Origin: Acanthochromis polyacanthus
Taxonomy: Eukaryota > Chordata > Actinopteri > Pomacentridae
Assembly: GCF_021347895.1 (NCBI RefSeq)
Contig: NC_067122.1
Span: forward strand, 32,773,215 to 32,837,214
Direction: 5' to 3'
Length of the DNA: 64,000 nucleotides
Within the stretch, counting starts at the first letter, position 1, and every line of letters begins with the position of its first letter. The notes under the pieces are model-generated. The model made no database searches, was not told where the DNA came from, and worked only from the letters and a program-made list of their open reading frames with translations. This document shows positions 23,341 to 34,419 of the stretch, piece by piece. A program made the translations under genes and the position numbers.

Positions 23341-24386
23341 TTGTACACATTAAGCAGCCTCTTATTTTTCTGTTCTAAATAATGCTGCACACCTCAGAAT
23401 ATTATTCCCATGGCACATTTTACATCATTTAGTCATTTAAAGTATTTACATCTTTACGTGCTTCTCCAGAGCAGTCCTGCTGTTTATAGGTGCATTTCCA
23501 TATTTCTGTTATCATGCTCATTTTCAATTTGCACATAAATACCACGAGTGTAAACAACAACATTTTGAAAAGCTTGTCTGTGCTTGGCTGAGAGAAGAAT
23601 AAATGCAAGTGCAGAAAAGTGCAACAGAAACACACATAGTCAATAAATGATACATAATGACGCATGGTCTCCAGCTTTCACTGAAGTTAACACTCTTCTG
23701 GAGAGATGAAACAAATCCAAGAAACATCATGTCTGTGAGGAGCGATGAGGACATTTGACCTTCCTCAAGTAATACATGAAACTAAAATGCCAAATTTCCA
23801 TTTTTTCAACATATGAATGGTGTTCTTACAGTTTCATCGTGCACCTGCCTTGGGAATTAGTTATACCACTTGTTTATTTTGACAGTGCAACTTCTAAATA
23901 GTTACATCAAAGTAGTGGATAAAAATGATTGACTATGTCGAACTCATTACAGCCAAAAACTGCTGAACATTTCATACAATGCAAAAGACAATATTTGGTA
24001 ATACATTACTCATATCATTGTGTCAAACTACATAGTTTATTTTGTCCTATATAAAAAAATAAAATAAGGTTTTTTTTTTTAATGTGCCTTATGAATCCTC
24101 TCAGCTCACAATGTGTTTGAATGCACAGAAAGAATTGGTTGAGTATGAAAGTTTCATGACAGATAAAGGTTTCTAGTAACGGAGATTTTTTTTTTTCAAA
24201 ATTTTAACTTTTTTTCTTTTTGAACTGCAAGTAGTAGCTAACTCTTTCCTCCTCCTCCTTTGTCTTGCTTGTGCTTCTGTCTTTTCCCTGACACATAACA
24301 CATTATGTGCTCAAGATTTCTGCTTTTTCTGTCTAACTTTCTCTCTCACCATCCCTCTATCTCAAACAGAAAAGAAGGAAACAGAA

Positions 24387-24389
<3 letters not shown>

Positions 24390-24421
<32 letters not shown>
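24390..24421. repeat. (CA)n microsatellite
   Basis: Sixteen CA units followed by a TGCACACA interruption. Confidence 0.95.
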
Positions 24422-24424
<3 letters not shown>

Positions 24425-25779
24425 CACACAAAGACAAACAGAAGAGAATAAAATGACTTTTTTTTGTTAGCATAGGTGAACAGAGAGCCAATGCATTTTT
24501 AAAGCATCCGTCAATGAAAACACTTAGATTGCCTGTGTGTGTGTATGTTTTGTAAGCACTGCATGTGTGTGTGGATCTGCCTGTCTGCCTCCCAGCTTGA
24601 TTGCCTGGGTGGCTGCAAATGGGAAGATGAACCTCAGAAGATAAAAAAAAGAATGAATTCATTTGGGGTACAATCAAAACTCATACTATTTAATACTGCA
24701 GACACACTGCCAATGTATTATATTATGATTTCAGACAAGTTTTGTTGGGCTCTTAATCAAAGACTTCTTTGTATTTTTTGCTGTTTTTTTTTGTTTTTTT
24801 TGTATTTGCAGCAATAAGAAAGAAAAGAAGGATTACTAGTTGTAGAAAAGTCACAATGCTAACATTGTACCAACATAGTTGCCCTGCCACTGGCTTTACA
24901 CATCCATTCTGGACATGGCCACAGAGCTAGCAGGCTGTGGTCAGCCACTACTCCCAGAACTTGGAGTACGTGACTGATAAATGCAGTCCCATATATCTTC
25001 TGCGGTAGTTTACTGTCATCATGGTAACTACTGTGTATTTATCACCTGATGCTAATGCTAACTTGGGTCTTAGACACTTGCACAACACTATGAGCTGTTA
25101 ACAAAGCATGCATCATGAGACTATCCACATCACAACCAGACTTTTGTGACACTCATTTCAAAGAAATGTTTCCTAAATTCCCTCAGCAACTAAACTGGAC
25201 AAGGTCTCCGCCAACATCAAACAGGGGTATAGGGCCAAGTCACTATCACACCTGGGCCAATTTGACCATATATCCTTATTGTTCATTCCAATATACATGC
25301 CCGCCAGGAAAAATGCTAATACCACAACATGGACTATTAAAATGTGGCCTTAAGGTGCCTCTTATCAGCTGAAGGACTGCTTCCAAAGGACCAACTGGGA
25401 TATCTTTAAACATCAGGACCTGGAGGACTCCACATCAGCTGTTCTGGACTAGATAAAGTATTGCACAGATGCTGTTATTGTGAATAAATGCACAGTTCCC
25501 TCAGTTCCAGCTCTTCTTCTCCTCCAGGGCAGCCCAGAAGTGACTGTATTGGAATGTTGATATATGAGATGTCAATACTCTTCCACTTATCCACATAGGC
25601 AGGGTTATACCAGGACACTAAAGGTCTCAGCTGGGCTGACAACTAATAATCTTTGAGGCATGGGAGAGCTAAGCCCCCTTTCTCCCTGTCTAGTTGGAGG
25701 GTGGAGTAGTTCACTCTGAGTTATTTGTTGAAAGATTTCTTTAGTCTTTTAGTAGATATCATCAGCCTTAGCCCCACCT

Positions 25780-25905
25780 TCACCTGTAGTGGTTAAATAC
25801 CTGGGACTCTCCAAACTAGCTTTAGAACTGAAGAAGCCGCTCTGATGAGAGGTGAAACGTCTTCAAGATCACAAGAATAAGTCCAGTTGCCTGAACTAAA
25901 CCCTT
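25780..25905. repeat. Fragment of a recurrent fish retroelement
   Basis: GAAGAAGCCGCTCTGATGAG followed by AGGTGAAACGTCTTCAAGA is a phrase I recall from many fish genomes near retroelement 3' ends. The family is unassigned. Confidence 0.35.
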
Positions 25906-27509
25906 CACCCTACTTTCTGTGCAATATGTTTGTTTGTTTTAAAAAACATTTTTAGTGCAATTACAAGGGAATGGTGCAAACTGAATGTGGCAATGCATAT
26001 AAAACCAACTAAGAAAAGTTAATGTTCCAAAGATTCCTATTGGATGTAAGCTCTGAATGAATAGGTAGGTAGAGGACTGGATGGATAAATGAATGACTGC
26101 ATTTATGGTGGATACAGAGATGGATGACTTAGACAGATGGGATGGACAACTGTAACCTGACCATTGCTTTTATCATATTTTCCTGAGTGTGTCTTAGTCT
26201 GCACTCATAACTTTCCTTGTTATGTTACACCACATCATGAACACACACGCAGACACACGCTCATTTCCCAATACCCATTTTACATTGCTGTTGCATTTGA
26301 TTATGGTGTTTTTAAAATCTATAAAGACTCAGATAAACAACTTACCACAATTTACTGTTGAGTTTGTCATTTTTAAAAGATAAAACTGAACTCTTGATTC
26401 CTGCGTGGACACTGGATTGCTGTAGTAGTGGATAATGACAGGATACAGTAAAAAATTTGCAACATACCCGAAGCAAGAATAATATACCCCAAGGTCAACT
26501 GTTTAACAGACATAAGGCCTCAGAGTGATACAACAATGATTTCCTCAGTGATATGAAATTAAAAAAAATGTTTAGGAAAATATGTTAATGTCGAGTTGGA
26601 AAAGCTCCAGACCACTCAGGTACTCTAGAATGAAAGTGATCATAGTTAATAAAAAAGGAACTAGGAGGTATACGACAAAGACACAATGAATGAATTTCCA
26701 CTTACTTTGTTGGCATTTACAATGTTTCAGTTGGTAGACCAATAAGTTTTGGTGGCACACTTCGTATACATAGTTACCACAGTTACATACTAAAGCCAAC
26801 ACAAAGATGGTAGCAATAGCATCCAGAATGCAACAGCTGACCACACAACAGGGCAGATTGTCCTCCAAACGCAGGGTGCTGAGAGAGGCTGCGATCAGGT
26901 AGTCGGTTGGCCTCCCTCACTTGGAGCAACAGACCCCTTTTGCACTCCATGTCCACTTGCACCTACCACCCAGCCACAGCTGATAGGGTCTGCGACTGAG
27001 GAGTGTCCAATAATTGGTCCTATCTTCTCCTCTACCACACTGACTCTCAACTGAGTCTCAATCGTTATGGAAAGTTTGATTCTTAAATGCAGCAACACGC
27101 ATTTCTGTAGGGGCATGTTCTCTGTTATAATAAATAAACTGCAAGATCTGCTGCCTTCCCTCCCATCACCCATCATAAGAGTCGTTATTCATGTCTGAGC
27201 AACTGACATCACCTATCTCTAGTCAGAGCTGGCCAGAGTAAATTTCAACTTCCTTTTAAACTCCTGTTGTGTAGCAAAGTGGTTTTATTTTAGGTTCCAT
27301 TCCAACACTGGACTATGGAGCAGATGATATCTTTTGAACATTCAGCTTCCACATGTGGCTACAGGATGCAGGATATGAGATATATTGACAATTTTGACCA
27401 GTTCTGGAATTGTTGGTTTACGTTTGCAGATGGAGGTCACCCATACAGACTTGGCTCACACATGCTAGCTGCTAACATACAGCACACTGTGCACACAGTG
27501 ACACCAAAT

Positions 27510-27876
27510 TTATCTCCCTCTAAATCCTGATGACATCACTTCGATCGTACTCATCTTGGCCAATTCCCAAAAAGTGAAGTGGTGGACACCCAAAAAATGC
27601 CTCCAACTGAATGATAATGAAACTGAAGTCATTGCGATTGGTCATCCTCAGGAGACAGCAGCTATCACCACCCATCTGATAGCATTAACAGCACACTTTA
27701 AATCCAATACCAAAAACTCATGTGTCTTCTTTGATTCCTCTGTCATTTCATGAGCACATTAATCCAGTACTGGAAACATGTTACTTCCAGCCTAAGAAAA
27801 ACATTGCTAAAAAGAATTATATTCCATATCTGAAAGACCCGATGACTGCAATGACTGCACTAATTCTCTGTACCTG
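27510..27876 (+). pseudogene. L2-type LINE reverse transcriptase remnant (left part)
   Basis: The frame from 27556 reads KKCLQLNDNETEVIAIG, then VFFDSSVIS. This corresponds to the L2/CR1 reverse transcriptase stretch LQLN.(D/N)KTEV...LGVIFDS that follows the YADD box. The bases up to 27870 continue the same order in other frames (ILETCYFQ...). The fragment is decayed and is split by the LTR element; it resumes at 30379. Confidence 0.65.
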
Positions 27877-28649
27877 TGTCACGAACTAGGGAGGGCTGGA
27901 CGCGAACAGAGAGCCACGCTACCAAGACCAGAGGAGATTTAGAATGATTTATTGCAGGAGCAGGGAATGGCTGGTGTAGTGGCGGGTTTGGGCCAGGAAC
28001 GGGGGGTCCAGGCAGGAACAGAAGGGGTCCAGGCAGGAACAGGGGTCCAGGCAGGAACGGGGGTCCAGGCAGGAACGGGGGTCCAGGCAGGAACGGGGGT
28101 CCAGGCAGGAACGGGGGGCCCAGGTAGGAACAGGGGGTCCAGGTAGGAACGGGGGGTCCAGGCGGAGGAAACCGGTGATGAGTTGCTGGGGAAAACGGAC
28201 AAGGGTTCTGGGTGGCTGGATCCCGGACAGCTGATTCTGAGTGGAGGCAGGAGAAAATAACATAAGAAAAAGGCAGGAACTCAAACAGATTTTGCAAGAG
28301 GCTAGAGAGTGAACTGAACTGCGTGGTCCTTGTTCAACAATCTGGCAGGGAGTGGAAGGATGAGCCGGTTCTTATTGCAGAGGTGTGTAATCAGAATGAT
28401 GTTCGTCAGCTGTCCGGGAGCCGTAGAGGTGGATGATTGCCTGAGTGGAGTCAGCTGGGAAGCTAGACTCCACTCAGGCACCGAGCTGCAGGGGGAGAGA
28501 CAGGGCAGAGGAGCGGATGGGAGACAGCAAGACAGACAGGGCAGAGGAACAGGAGAGGGGGAAGAGGAGCATGAGAGGGAGAGAGATGGGGAAAAAGGTA
28601 TTTGGGATGTTAGATGGGAAAGACAGGGGATGAGAAGGGAGCTTTGACA
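27877..28649 (-). repeat. 3' LTR with internal minisatellite
   Basis: Full-length LTR of the element above. It contains a minisatellite of about 18-20 bp units (CAGGCAGGAACGGGGGTC) at roughly 27990-28165, about eight copies. All reading frames stay open through this minisatellite; the proline-rich frames there are artefacts of the repeat. Confidence 0.8.
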
Positions 28650-28998
28650 GTATCCCCTCCTCAACGGGCGCCTCCCGGCGCCCCACGGACCCAGCCACAG
28701 AGGGGCCCGCTGGGGCAACCAAGGAGCAAACAGAGAAATGCAGAAGGACACAGGGACCAGACGGAGCGGAAGGAACCAAAAGGACAGGAAGGGCAGAAAA
28801 AACGAGAGGAACTGACAGGAGGGACGGGAGGGAGGGAGGGACAAACTGAACTGGAGGGAAAGGAAGGGCTGACTGAACTGGAGGGAAAGGAAGGATGGGG
28901 GACAGGAAGGATGAAAGGGACAGGAGGACTAGAAGGACAGGAAGGAGAGAAATGGGAGAGGGACTGAAGGGGATTCTGGGCTGGAACTGGACCTGGGC

Positions 28999-30130
28999 TC
29001 AACTGGACTGGGAGAGGGAACTGAAATAACACTGGACTGGACTAGGACTGGACTGGACTGAGGACAGGACAGACAGGAGGGGCCGCTCCGGCAGACGGCC
29101 CGGGGGCCAGACAGACAGGCGGGGCCGCTCCGGCGGACGGCCCAGGGGTCGGACAGGGAACTGGGTTGGAGGCCGGACTGAGGGCCGGCAGAGACGGACT
29201 CCCTCCGGGGGCGGAGCCGGGTCCAGTGGGTCCTCCGGGGGCGGAGCCAGATCTGGGGGCGGCGCAGGATCCAGGGGCCCCTCCGGGGGCGGCGCAGGAG
29301 ACGGAGCGTCGACCACCGCGGGAAGCAGAGGCGAGGTGAGGTCCAGCAGACGGGGCAGGTTCATTGGCATCCGCAGGAGTTCCAGGAGTTCGCAGGGTAG
29401 ATAAGGAACCAACTCAGGTCTCTTTGCAGCCTCCTGGCGGGCCAATGACACCACACCCTCTCGGATCTCCTGTCTATCTGCCTTCACCCACATGCGCAAA
29501 AAAAGGAATGAAGAGACCCCTGATGTATTCACGGGCCTCGATAGACTCAAAAAAAATGGAAAAGGGGCCAATGGGGAACAGGGGTAGGTCCCGGTAATCT
29601 GGGGTATCCGCCGGGTTCTTTGGAGGCTGGGCCGAGGTCTGGTTCTGGGGAGCTGAGGACTGGGTCTGGTTCTGATTTGAATGAACAGAGGTCTGGTTCT
29701 GGTTCCGGGGAACAGAGGTCTGGTTCTGGGGAACAGAGGTCTGGGGCTGTGTCGGAGTCTGGTTCTGGGGAACAGAGGAAAGGAAGATGGCCCCCATGTG
29801 GACTGGAGACGGAGGTTCAGTGTGCGGTCTCGCTGAGGCAGAATCTGGGGAACCATGGTGCCTCCTGGTATTGCGCCCCCGGCGACCAGTTCGCTTGGTG
29901 GCTGGTTCCCTAGCAGGCAGGGGGACAATTTTGGGCTGGCTCTCATATGAGAAGCTGGGGGGAGGCAAACCAAGGGCTCGGTCCAACAAAACATCACACA
30001 GTTCTTGAGAGGAAATAGAAAAAGGCTGAGACTGAGTACCTCTCCTCCGGGGTCCATGCTTCCTCTTGGAAGGCGGTTTTATTGCCAGGCGGGTTCCCCA
30101 GAAGGGAGAGGATGTATCGTAACCAGACAT
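28999..30130 (-). pseudogene. LTR-element protein with SxELCD...LGL motif, frameshifted
   Basis: From ATG 30130 (minus) the frame reads MSGYDTSSPFWGTRL, a basic stretch, then SSQELCDVLLDRALGLPPP, a long polar region with VPQNQTS-type repeats, and FESIEAREYIRGLFIPFF. It stops near 29474. A shift at the A7 run (29498-29504) leads into a second frame with GVVSLARQEAAKRPELVPYL, then proline-rich repeats (PPPEGPLDPAP) to 28999. Two of these modules reappear, in the opposite order, in the plus-strand protein at 32596-33837. It is not a gag that I recognise and its function is unknown. It is either a novel accessory or gag-like protein of a non-autonomous LTR family, or a captured host sequence. Confidence 0.6.
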
Positions 30131-30300
30131 GGTGGCTGGGGACTAAACAGGATGGTGTGGTCGCTGGGGAAATCGGGAGGCAAGGTGAGGAGCAGAGCGG
30201 GGGGGATTCTGGTTGTGGAGGTGGCGAAGACTATGAGGGGAGAGGGTTGGTCCAAGTCCTGGTAGTGGGCTCTCCGGGTCCATTGTTGGCCAGATTGTTC

Positions 30301-30373
30301 TGTCACGAACTGGAGGGCTTGACCCGAGCAGAGAGCCACGCTACCAAGACCAGATGAGAAGGGAGCTCTGACA
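30301..30373 (-). repeat. 5' LTR remnant
   Basis: It carries both LTR ends (CACGAACTGGAGGGCTTG on one side and AGGGAGCTCTGACA on the other) but lacks about 700 bp of the middle compared with 27877-28649. The nearest flank continues the interrupted LINE. Confidence 0.8.
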
Positions 30374-30378
30374 ACCTG

Positions 30379-30500
30379 GTATTGATCAGTCCTTACTGTC
30401 TTGTCTACAGTTGGTGCTGAATGCTTTGCAAGACTTATATCTGCTACCAAAAAAAATGGAAAGCATGACACGTTTTTTCACCCTAAAGTGGTCACCGCTT
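30379..30500 (+). pseudogene. L2-type LINE reverse transcriptase remnant (right part)
   Basis: The sequence CTACAGTTGGTGCTGAATGC followed by GCAAGACTTATATCTGC resembles the L2 stretch LQLVQNAAARL. It continues the fragment ending at 27876, so the LTR element landed inside this LINE. Confidence 0.6.
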
Positions 30501-32054
30501 AAATCCAGAAATATCTGATTTGATTTGATATTGGGAAAACTGTGACCACTTTCATGAGGTCATCATCAGGAATTGCTCTCAATTAACAGGTGAACCTTAG
30601 TGAAATGTTGTGATAAGTTACTTTTTTAATGCATTGCAGCCATCTGTTATTTATGGTGATGGTGCCTCTATAAAGCAAGCATTCAGCTATTGTAGTAATC
30701 CAAACTACAGCAAGAACCACTCGACTACATTAAGTGAAAAAACAGTTCATCATTACTTTAGGACATGATGGTCAGTGGGTGTGGAAAATCTGAGTATAGA
30801 ACTTTGATGGTTTTAAAAATGTAATCTTAAAAAACACTGATGAAACTGCATCTCATGAGGACTGCTTCAGGAAAGACAAACCCAGAGGAGATTTCATTAG
30901 AGTTAGAGATTAGCAATTAGCAGCTGCTCAGATTCAGTCTTGGCACTGAAGGAAAGTGACCTGATATTTATGGACATGCACTGGAAATCATTTTTTTTTC
31001 ATCTGTCAAGTACGAGAGCAAAACAAAGTCAGCCATACTGTGATGGTCACCCCATGCACCATTGGCAGCACTACACATCAAACAAGCAACACTATAATAG
31101 CATGTTGAACATTTTATTCTACTCCCACAGATCTGTTACTTACTACTGGCAAACATACAATGAAATAGACCTAATGTTTTAAGTCACCCAGCTATTGCTG
31201 GAAGGCTATTCAGGAAACACCAAAAGGTAAATTGTAAATTTAATAAAGTATGGTTTAAACAACCTCAAATCCAAAAATGCTCTGTACTTTCTGTAAGGGA
31301 AACAGTGGCATGGCCTTCACAGACTATACAAGACAAGATCTATTTTACCCATGATGCATGGGTTAACGTGCATCTCTTCCCTGAGAAGAGCTGAACTGGA
31401 AAACTATACTGGACATGTAAACTGCTGCATGTTGACACAAATCAAACCAAAAAGTCATGCACAAAGTTAGGGTTCTTTAGAGAAGTTCTATCACACTTTG
31501 AAGTCTCTCTTATGTGCCTATTGTAGTGAATTAGACAGGGACTGAGAAGAAGAAGGGCTTTCATGGATATTGCTGTTTGCGAGGGAGACTGTGCAAGCGA
31601 GTACAGGTTTCGGCCCAAATGGGCTTGCCTTTGGACATTCTGTGCGTAGTCCCTTGTCCATCCTAAAAGACAACCGTGTCGATGCTAAACCACCTAAGAA
31701 CTGTGATTTAATTACTCATTATTAATTGATTAAAGCATCGATTGTCTGTTGCAAGTGGTATTGCAGCTAAAAATTACAGATGTCTAAAGATAATATTAGT
31801 AATATTGTGCATATTGTGGTGCTGTCGTCATTTTGTTGGGCTTTTCCTTGCATCCTGATGCCAAACCAGACAAGACATCCAAACTGTGTACAGATCTAAG
31901 AAAAGTAAACTATGGAACAAAAGAAGATTGATGAAAGAGGCGTGACTGTAGATTTAATATCCATATGGCATAATGTCCACTGCTGTTAGGTGTGGTCCAG
32001 TCATTTCTGAGTCATGGACATATTCTCAGGCTTGTTTCTGTTTGTCCATAGTTT
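30501..32054. other. No gene seen
   Basis: Short frames only. No repeat was recognised with confidence. Confidence 0.45.
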
Positions 32055-32593
32055 TGTCAGGATTCTGCCTCTGTCACTGCCTTTTGTTCCTTTTCCTGTG
32101 TTTTCCTCTTGTGTTGTCTGGTCTCTCTGTCTCCCACTGTCTGCTGCACCTGGTCTACTGATGAATATCGGCTGATGCAATCACCTCAACTGATTTCACC
32201 TGGTTCCCTCTTTACTATTTAAGCCCTGCCTTTCCTTCAGTTCATCGCTGGCTCATCGTCTGGACTCACTATTCTTCAGTTTCCGTCCCCTCCTTACCCC
32301 TGGACAAATGCCTGCTCACTGGATTGCTCATTTTCCCCTGTTAATGGATCTACACCTTTTGGACTCAGTGATTTTGTTTGGACTTCCTTTTGTTTGTTCG
32401 CCGTCTGCTATAATTCCTAGTGTGTGAGTATTTTCCCTCCGTCCTGTTGTTGCCATCGTCTAGTTTATTGAAACCACGTCCGTCTCGTTTTTTGTTAGTA
32501 GTTGTTTGGTCAAAATAAACCTTTTAATCATAATGCCCGGCGTTTTGTCCACCCTGTCTGCTTCTGGGTTCACCACACCTCACATTCCTGACA
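32055..32593 (+). mobile_element. LTR of a second retroelement
   Basis: Begins TGTCAGGATTCTGCC and ends CACATTCCTGACA. Inside are a TATTTAAGCC promoter-like box near 32215 and AAAATAAACC, a polyadenylation-type signal, near 32512. This is the expected order for U3-R-U5. No matching 3' LTR was found downstream, so the element is truncated. Confidence 0.72.
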
Positions 32594-32595
32594 GT

Positions 32596-33837
32596 ATGAG
32601 CCAGCCACAAGAGAACCCAGCAGACTTAGAGTCCTCAGTTGACCCCCAAGAAGCCTTTTTCTTTTCTCGCGACGATTATCTTCAGTACTTTGAATTCCTG
32701 CTGAAATTATGGTCAGAGTGGGAGAATAGTTTGATTCCGGAATATTCCGATGAACTAGTGGTGTTGGGACGTAGGGCTGCCACCAAAGGACCTGAGCTGA
32801 TAAGACACTTACCGGATTATATCTTGGCGTTCCTGAACTCGCCTGTGAGCTACGAGATTCCTCCCCCAGCCACCATAACTTCCAGAGAGCTGTGTGACCT
32901 TATAATGGACAAGGTTCTAGGACTTGACAGTAGCCACTCTAGCCAGGACAGTGCCCCGCTGGAACCCGAACTTCAGATCTCTTATGAGCCCCCTTCCCTA
33001 AGGAAACCCAGACGGAAGCGGGGCTCTAAGAAACTTCTGACCTCGCCGCTTTCCAGTGCCCAGACCTTGCCGCTTCCAAGCGTCGCAGAGGTCCTGCCGT
33101 CGAGTGTCGCATCCACGGACGCCGCTGCCGCAGTTCCCAAGCAGGACGACTCTTCCGCCTCAGCTGCAGCTCCCGGCCAGATCAACACGTTCGCTCCAGA
33201 ACGGCATGATGTCGCCACCTCAGCCTTCGTTCCAGAACGGCTCGACGCCGCCATTTCAGCTTTCGCTCCTGAGCAGGTCGACGCCGCCACCTCAGCCTTC
33301 GCTCCAGAACGGCTCGACGCCGCCACCTCAGCCTTCGCTCCAGAACGGCTCGACGCCGCCACCTCAGCCTTCGCTCCAGAACGGCTCGACGCCGCCACCT
33401 CAGCCTTCGCTCCAGAACAGCTCGACGCCGCCACTTCAGCCTTCGCTCCTGAGCAGGTAGACGCCGCCACTTCAGCCTTCGCTCCTGAGCGGGGAGACGC
33501 CGCCACTTCAGCCTTCGGTCCAGAACGGGTCGACGCCGCCACTTCAGCCTTCGTTCCAGAACGGCTCGACGCCGCCATTTCACCGCAGCAGCAGCTCCAG
33601 AGCGTGTCGAGGACTCCGACTCCGCAGCAGCAGCTCCAGAGCGGGTCGAGTACGACTCTGCTGCAGCAGCTCCAGAGCGGGTCGAGGACTCTGTCCCTGC
33701 AGCAGTCGCAGTTCAGAGTGTCTACGCCGCAGCAGCCGCAGTTTGGCTTGTCATATACATTATTACCCTACCGTGGTTATACCAGATGCATTTCAGTAGC
33801 TTGTTTAATGTTGATTGCACTGACCACCCTTTGCTAG
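32596..33837 (+). CDS. LTR-associated ELCD-motif protein with 12-residue repeats
   Basis: The most plausible start is ATG 32596, only two bases after the LTR end; the upstream extension runs into the LTR. The 413-residue frame has an N-terminal module (DYLQYFEFLLKLW, then LVVLGRRAATKGPELIRHLP) and SRELCDLIMDKVLGLDSS. A basic patch (RKPRRKRGSKK) precedes about 11 copies of the 12-residue repeat ERLDAATSAFAP, and a Gln-rich tail (QQQLQSGSR) follows. The first two modules are homologous to those of the minus-strand protein at 28999-30130. The frame reads into unrelated sequence at about 33750, so the C-terminus is lost. No enzyme motif is visible. It could be a gag-like protein; this is inference. 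Confidence 0.6.
   Translation: MSQPQENPADLESSVDPQEAFFFSRDDYLQYFEFLLKLWSEWENSLIPEYSDELVVLGRRAATKGPELIRHLPDYILAFLNSPVSYEIPPPATITSRELCDLIMDKVLGLDSSHSSQDSAPLEPELQISYEPPSLRKPRRKRGSKKLLTSPLSSAQTLPLPSVAEVLPSSVASTDAAAAVPKQDDSSASAAAPGQINTFAPERHDVATSAFVPERLDAAISAFAPEQVDAATSAFAPERLDAATSAFAPERLDAATSAFAPERLDAATSAFAPEQLDAATSAFAPEQVDAATSAFAPERGDAATSAFGPERVDAATSAFVPERLDAAISPQQQLQSVSRTPTPQQQLQSGSSTTLLQQLQSGSRTLSLQQSQFRVSTPQQPQFGLSYTLLPYRGYTRCISVACLMLIALTTLC
33180..33590. repeat. 36-bp coding minisatellite
   Basis: About 11 tandem units of 36 bp, each built on GAACGGCTCGACGCCGCCAC and TCAGCCTTCGCTCC. The length is a multiple of three, so every frame on both strands stays open. The overlapping Arg/Trp-rich minus-strand frames are by-products. 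Confidence 0.92.
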
Positions 33838-33899
33838 ACCTGTTATCCTAAATTAGCTTTTCAGGTGCTGAAGTTGCTGCAGGCAGGTGGGTTAAGGCA

Positions 33900-34300
33900 A
33901 TTGCACAGATGCTTCAGCTTCTGTTCTTAGACCTCCTACCTTGCCTTTGCCCCTTGTTGCATACCCTTCCCTGCCTGGATCTCCTTCTGTATTTTCCATG
34001 CCACACGAGCCCAAGCCTAAGCCCCAGGCTCCTAGCTATAAGACCAATTGATACACCTCAGGCTTCATGTCACCATTTCAATCTTTCACCCAAGACTCCC
34101 AGTTACCAACCCAGACCTGGGGCCCAGGCTCCCATCTACATGCTCAAATCTATGACCCAAGCTTCCAGTCTCCAGTCCAGGCCTCAGCACCAAGTTCCCA
34201 GCTACAAGCCCAAACTGCAGTCTGAAGCTTCCCATCACCAGGCCAAAACTCCACTCAAGGCCCCGAGTTACCAACCCAAGCCCTAGTCCCAAGCTCTCAG
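33900..34300 (+). repeat. Degenerate proline/serine-coding repeats
   Basis: Loose units such as CCCAGTTACCAACCCA and CCCAGCTACAAGCCCA recur about every 30-60 bp and encode PSYQPK/PSYKPK-like peptides. They may be a decayed repeat domain of an element related to the preceding one, or part of a lost gene. No start, splice sites or domain were found. Confidence 0.45.
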
Positions 34301-34419
34301 TCCAAGAGTGACTCTTAGCCCCGGGCTCCAAGTAACTAGCCCAATCCTTAGCACCAGCCTTACAGCAACCCAGCAACAGCCCCTATTACCCTGCTCCCCT
34401 AACATAAGCTCTCTTTAAC

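Larger units (their letters stand above)
23345..27505. other. Long stretch without a gene
   Basis: Apart from the (CA)n tract and one probable dispersed repeat listed separately, I see no exon-like frame with conserved motifs. A 98-codon minus-strand frame at 26572-26868 is hydrophobic and cysteine-rich but has no support as a gene. Confidence 0.45.
27877..30373 (-). mobile_element. LTR retroelement with a non-gag-pol protein, nested in a LINE
   Basis: Both ends carry TGTCA...TGACA and are flanked by the 5-bp direct repeat ACCTG (27872-27876 and 30374-30378). On the minus strand the order is a 73-bp 5' LTR remnant (30373-30301), an internal region of about 1.65 kb, a polypurine run (GAGGAGGGGATA) and a 773-bp 3' LTR (28649-27877). 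The two LTRs share both ends; the 5' copy has lost its middle. No gag, protease, reverse transcriptase or integrase is present. The 5-bp target duplication, TG..CA ends and polypurine tract point to mobilisation by a Ty3/gypsy-type element. Confidence 0.85.

Noticed and set aside
26572..26868. Hydrophobic 98-codon minus-strand frame, possible membrane protein
   Set aside because: AT-rich sequence easily encodes hydrophobic residues; no splice context, homology or signal supports it.
27939..28297. Proline-rich frames (PGPPFLPGPP) on the minus strand
   Set aside because: They translate the GC-rich minisatellite within the LTR in three frames at once, so they are not evidence of a protein.
28302..28967. 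Long frames on both strands in the purine-rich part of the LTR element
   Set aside because: GGAGGGA-type low-complexity DNA keeps frames open; only the ELCD-containing frame has support.
33182..33583. Arg/Trp-rich minus-strand frame across the 36-bp repeats
   Set aside because: A repeat unit divisible by three keeps every frame open; the composition just reflects the repeat.
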